NCBI GenBank assembly: GCA_027622005.1
Contig: JAQBZH010000001.1
Span: forward strand, 88,329 to 124,472
Source of the DNA: Bacteroidota bacterium
GTDB lineage: Bacteria > Bacteroidota > Rhodothermia > Rhodothermales > UBA10348
Length of the DNA: 36,144 bases
Reading direction: 5' to 3'
Shown: in pieces, positions 33,224 to 36,144 of the stretch
Layout of the letters: every line of letters begins with the position of its first letter
Position numbering within the stretch: position 1 is the stretch's first letter
Program-made: the position numbers and the translations under genes
The notes under the pieces: model-generated
Told to the model about the DNA's origin: nothing
Databases searched by the model: none
What the model saw: the letters and a program-made list of their open reading frames with translations, nothing else

Positions 33224-33526
33224 TTAGATCCAGGAAAGTTGATTAATGCGTCGGGCCAGTTCCAAATCCAGTTCCGTAACCTGGTTTCCAGCGTCGTGAG
33301 TATTAAGGGTAATGTTAACTCGGGAGTAAACGTTGTTTATTTCAGGGTGATGATCCATGGACTCAGCTTCAAAACCCACCCTCACTATAAAGCTCACGGC
33401 CTCTCGAAACGAACCAAATTTATACAATTTGGAGATCGCGTTGCTGTTGAATTCCCATCCCGGAAGATTGGCTAATCCTTCAGCTATGTCCTCTTTTGTC
33501 AATGGTTTTCTCGAAAAGACAGTCAT
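33224..33526 (-). CDS. Pterin-4a-carbinolamine dehydratase
   Basis: This 100-residue protein has the full signature of the PCD/DCoH family: MDHHPEINNVYSRVNITLNT with its two catalytic His residues, then HDAGNQVTELDLELARRIN. It dehydrates 4a-hydroxytetrahydropterin in pterin recycling. In bacteria without phenylalanine hydroxylase next to it, it is also linked to molybdopterin or to unknown roles. It sits between nhaD and nuoN, as described for the Rhodothermus marinus complex I genes. A stem-loop lies in the 133-base gap before it, so its level may differ from that of nhaD. The start ATG at 33526 gives MTVFSRKPLTKEDIAEGLAN, a normal N-terminus. Confidence 0.93.
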   Translation of the reverse strand: MTVFSRKPLTKEDIAEGLANLPGWEFNSNAISKLYKFGSFREAVSFIVRVGFEAESMDHHPEINNVYSRVNITLNTHDAGNQVTELDLELARRINQLSWI

Positions 33527-33610
33527 GCGTTACCCCCATCTGACCATCTACAACCAGTCGACGACAAAAAAACGATAAACGATGGGTGTTGCATATTTAT
33601 TTCAGCGTCC

Positions 33611-33644
33611 GATCCGCTCCGTGAAAACCTTCACGGAGCGGATC
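33611..33644. terminator. Strong stem-loop between nhaD and pcd
   Basis: A perfect 15-base stem (GATCCGCTCCGTGAA with TTCACGGAGCGGATC) with a 4-base loop lies 16 bases after the nhaD stop. No T-run follows on the minus strand. It may be a partial terminator or a stability element that splits the operon into nuoM-nhaD and pcd-nuoN sections. Confidence 0.6.
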
Positions 33645-33659
33645 ATGACTCATTAAGCA

Positions 33660-35054
33660 CTAGAACAAGCTCCTTGTAAACATAAACACCGCGGCACCGG
33701 CCAAATATCCAAGAGCTGCCAACCAAGATATTTTCTTGACATACCAAAAGAAATCAATTTTCTCCATTCCCATGGCAACAACACCCGCAGCAGACCCAAT
33801 GACCAACATGCTCCCGCCCGTACCTGCTGCATAGGCTATAAAATGCCAAACTTCATTGTCCATCGGTTCAGAGAACATTCCTAAGCTCGCTGCCACAAGC
33901 GGCACATTGTCAATTATTGCCGAACCTACCCCTAGCAATAAGATGACTAGATCCGAAACCCCTTCGTGGTGCAGTTCAGTGCCCAACATAGGCATCGTGG
34001 TTTTCAAAGAGGTTGCAAACTCAAACAATATCCCCAATGATTCTAAGGCGGCCACAGCCATAAGGATTCCAAGAAAAAAGAGAATGCTCGGCAATTCTAT
34101 TTTAGAAAGAGAATGATGAACGGGGCTGTGATGCGCATGTGCATCGCTTTCTTTAGCATCAACCGAAGTAAGGCTAAATTTGGATCGGCTAAAAGCTTCC
34201 GCACAAATGGTAACAACACCGAGTGACAACATCATGCCAATGTATGGGGGAAGATGTGTCAACACTTTAAAAACTGGAACAAAGACAATGGCGCTCAAGC
34301 CGATGTAGAGCATCGTAGCACTGTATTTCGATTTACTTTTCTCCTCTACCTGCGCTTCAATGTCCAAGTTGCCCTTGAAAACGGGAAGGAAAGAAGCGAT
34401 AAGCGACGGAACCACCATGCAGATCAAAGAAGGAAGGAACAAATACACAAATAAATGTCCGGTACTTACTTTTTTGCCAATCCAGAGCATGGTCGTAGTT
34501 ACGTCTCCAATCGGTGACCACGCTCCGCCAGCGTTGGCGGCGATGATTATCATCCCGGCCAGGAATAATCGCGTATTTCGATCCTTAACTACTTTTTGAA
34601 GAATTGAAATGAGAACGATGGTTGCCGTGAGATTGTCAATGATTGCTGAAAGGAAGAAAGCCAAAAACGAGAAAATCCACAAAATTTTGACTTTATTCTT
34701 GGTCTTGACGAAATTCTTAATAGTTGAGAAACCGTCGAAATAATCAATGATTTCAACAATGGTCATGGCCCCCAAAAGGAAAATCAAAATTTCAGCTGTT
34801 TTTCCTAAATGATGTAGCAGGGTTTCCTCCATCAAATGCATCTTATCTGCAGACGCAAGAGCCCCAAACCCATCCACTAAGGCGTGTTTGGACGAATCAA
34901 ACCAGTTAGGAAAGCTGTCGATTCCAAGTGCGACGAGTGCCCAACAAATGGCCATCATTACCAGTGCTGGCACTAGCTTATCTATTTTAATCGTGTGCTC
35001 AAGCGTGATGGCTAGGTAGCCCACGATGAACACAAAAATAATTGCTGCTTCCAT
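33660..35054 (-). CDS. nhaD: NhaD-type Na+/H+ antiporter
   Basis: This 464-residue membrane protein has about 12 hydrophobic segments and exchanges cytoplasmic Na+ for H+. Characteristic NhaD stretches are IDNLTATIVLISILQKV near residue 140 and AANAGGAWSPIGDVTTTMLW near 175. A second intramembrane repeat, AIIDNVPLVAASLGMF, lies near 390, with GTGGSMLVIGSAAGVVAMGM after it. It starts 3 bases after the nuoM stop, which is unusual because nuoM and nuoN are usually adjacent. Placement inside the complex I genes suggests that Na+ extrusion is matched to respiratory proton pumping, as expected in a marine or salty habitat. The family call is firm; the coupling is inference. Confidence 0.93.
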   Translation of the reverse strand: MEAAIIFVFIVGYLAITLEHTIKIDKLVPALVMMAICWALVALGIDSFPNWFDSSKHALVDGFGALASADKMHLMEETLLHHLGKTAEILIFLLGAMTIVEIIDYFDGFSTIKNFVKTKNKVKILWIFSFLAFFLSAIIDNLTATIVLISILQKVVKDRNTRLFLAGMIIIAANAGGAWSPIGDVTTTMLWIGKKVSTGHLFVYLFLPSLICMVVPSLIASFLPVFKGNLDIEAQVEEKSKSKYSATMLYIGLSAIVFVPVFKVLTHLPPYIGMMLSLGVVTICAEAFSRSKFSLTSVDAKESDAHAHHSPVHHSLSKIELPSILFFLGILMAVAALESLGILFEFATSLKTTMPMLGTELHHEGVSDLVILLLGVGSAIIDNVPLVAASLGMFSEPMDNEVWHFIAYAAGTGGSMLVIGSAAGVVAMGMEKIDFFWYVKKISWLAALGYLAGAAVFMFTRSLF

Positions 35055-35057
35055 ACT

Positions 35058-36144
35058 CTAATTTGTTGTTAAAGAAGTTGATTTAACGTCAGTTTCAATT
35101 GTCACGACCGATTCGCTTAGCGATGCGGCCCGTTTAGTTTCAATTACCTCAATGAGGTTTTTCACGGCTGGCTCACTCTTTGCGAGAAACGGCGCGGGCA
35201 TTAAGCCCAAAATGATCATAAGCGCCGCCAGAGGAATTAAAAGTCCTAATTCTCTCTTGTTCAGGTCCATCATAGTTTCGTTGGCTTCGTTGTCAATAGT
35301 GCCCCAAAACATCCGGTAAACCATGTACAACAAATAGACAGCCGCTAAAATGACCCCCGTGGTTGCTAAGGCGACCAAAAATGGGCTAGCCAATACGTCG
35401 CTCTTAAAGGCGCCGACTAGGATTAAGAACTCTCCAACGAAGCCATTCAGTCCGGGCAGACCTGCTGAGGCGAGTACACTCAGCACCATAAAAAAGGTCA
35501 AAACCGGTACTGATTTCGCGATTCCGCCATAATCAGCCATTTCGCGAGTGTGACGGCGCTCGTAAAGCATCCCAACAATCAAGAACAGGGCACCCGTCGA
35601 AATCCCATGATTCACCATTTGAATCATAGCGCCCTGTAAGGCTTCGGTGTTGAACGCAAAAATTCCTAACACCACAAACCCCAAGTGGGATACCGACGAA
35701 TAGGCAACCAGTTTTTTGGCGTCTGATTGAGCCCGGGAAACCAGAGCGCCGTAAATAATACCGATGACGGCCAGAATGGCAAAGGTCATCGCATATTCGT
35801 GGGCAGCATTTGGAAAAAACGGTAGACAAAACCGTACGAGACCATACGTGCCCATTTTTAGAAGAACGCCTGCCAGAATAACCGAGCCTCCAGTGGGAGC
35901 CTGTACGTGGGCATCAGGAAGCCAAGTGTGAAACGGAAAGAGCGGTACTTTAATGGAGAACGCCAACGCGAAAAGAAGGAACAACCAACCCTGCATTTCA
36001 AGTGGCATGTTGAAGGATACCAGCTTGAACCAATCGGTGGTGAAGACCCCTGCGTTTACAGCATCGCCGGCGGCATATCCAAGAAATATCAATGCAACCA
36101 GCATTAGAAGGGATCCTACCAACGTATACAGTACGAACTTGAGC
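35058..36144 (-). CDS. nuoM: NADH-quinone oxidoreductase subunit M, C-terminal part (runs off the window)
   Basis: The frame is open to the window edge, with LKFVLYTLVGSLLMLVA before the first internal start-like codon, so the N-terminal 140-150 residues are missing. The visible 361 residues include FALAFSIKVPLFPFHTWLPD with the conserved Lys, HVQAPTGGSVILAGVLLKMG, AKKLVAYSSVSHLGFVVLGI, and LPGLNGFVGEFLIL, all standard NuoM motifs of the proton-channel subunit. The C-terminal tail after the last helix is about 35 residues long and polar. nhaD follows after 3 bases, so the two are in one transcript. It would be preceded by nuoL and other nuo genes beyond the window. Confidence 0.95.
   Translation of the reverse strand, partial: LKFVLYTLVGSLLMLVALIFLGYAAGDAVNAGVFTTDWFKLVSFNMPLEMQGWLFLLFALAFSIKVPLFPFHTWLPDAHVQAPTGGSVILAGVLLKMGTYGLVRFCLPFFPNAAHEYAMTFAILAVIGIIYGALVSRAQSDAKKLVAYSSVSHLGFVVLGIFAFNTEALQGAMIQMVNHGISTGALFLIVGMLYERRHTREMADYGGIAKSVPVLTFFMVLSVLASAGLPGLNGFVGEFLILVGAFKSDVLASPFLVALATTGVILAAVYLLYMVYRMFWGTIDNEANETMMDLNKRELGLLIPLAALMIILGLMPAPFLAKSEPAVKNLIEVIETKRAASLSESVVTIETDVKSTSLTTN

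Overview
The window reads as chromosomal DNA from a member of the Rhodothermota (Bacteroidota superphylum; Rhodothermales or Balneolales type). Several things point there. A Na+/H+ antiporter (nhaD) and a pterin carbinolamine dehydratase (pcd) lie between nuoM and nuoN, as reported for the complex I genes of Rhodothermus marinus. There are also PorT-type and DUF5683-type envelope proteins and a menaquinone gene. Most starts lack a clear Shine-Dalgarno sequence, and two promoters have the form TTGACN-N18-TATATT. No insertion sequence, phage gene or CRISPR array was seen.

Layout. (1) 1-3300, minus strand: a promoter at 3268-3297 reads into two bacterial microcompartment (BMC-H) shell genes, then a YbbR/CdaR-like protein, an unknown membrane protein and the start of menF (cut by the window edge). 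The second shell protein has a histone-H1-like Lys/Ala/Pro linker and a C-terminal Rho_N/SAP-like domain. No pentamer gene or cargo enzyme lies nearby. (2) 3374-12203: surface glycan and envelope genes. A UDP-GlcNAc 2-epimerase on the plus strand faces a minus-strand operon of PlsC-like acyltransferase, YfhO-like membrane protein, methyltransferase, glycosyltransferase, second epimerase and second glycosyltransferase. (3) 12287-12925: a plus-strand PorT-like beta-barrel. (4) 12922-24619, minus strand: a type IV pilus region. It holds a PilT-like ATPase, a PilM-PilN fusion, a PilO-PilP fusion, a short secretin and a lipoprotein that looks like a catalytically dead M28 peptidase. Upstream are two paralogous PilX-like proteins flanking a subtilisin-like lipoprotein with six KIVDRY repeats in its propeptide. 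(5) 24869-25732: tRNA-Val(GAC) with promoter and terminator, and a DUF5683 protein. (6) 25871-31693: a coiled-coil lipoprotein, fused isobutyryl-CoA mutase IcmF, a 4'-phosphopantetheinyl transferase and superoxide dismutase. (7) 31764-36144: nuoN, pcd, nhaD and partial nuoM.

How the genes fit together. Complex I (NuoM/NuoN), NhaD and MenF describe a menaquinone-linked respiratory chain with Na+/H+ handling. The glycan operon and the pilus region both build the cell surface. The PilMN-PilOP-secretin order keeps the classic pilMNOPQ order in compact form.

The least explained unit is the BMC-H pair: two hexamer genes with their own promoter, an intergenic stem-loop, and a possible nucleic-acid-binding tail on one of them, placed ahead of housekeeping genes. 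The second most unusual is the pilus region, with its fused alignment proteins, dead peptidase and repeat-bearing subtilase. All functions are read from sequence motifs without database searches.
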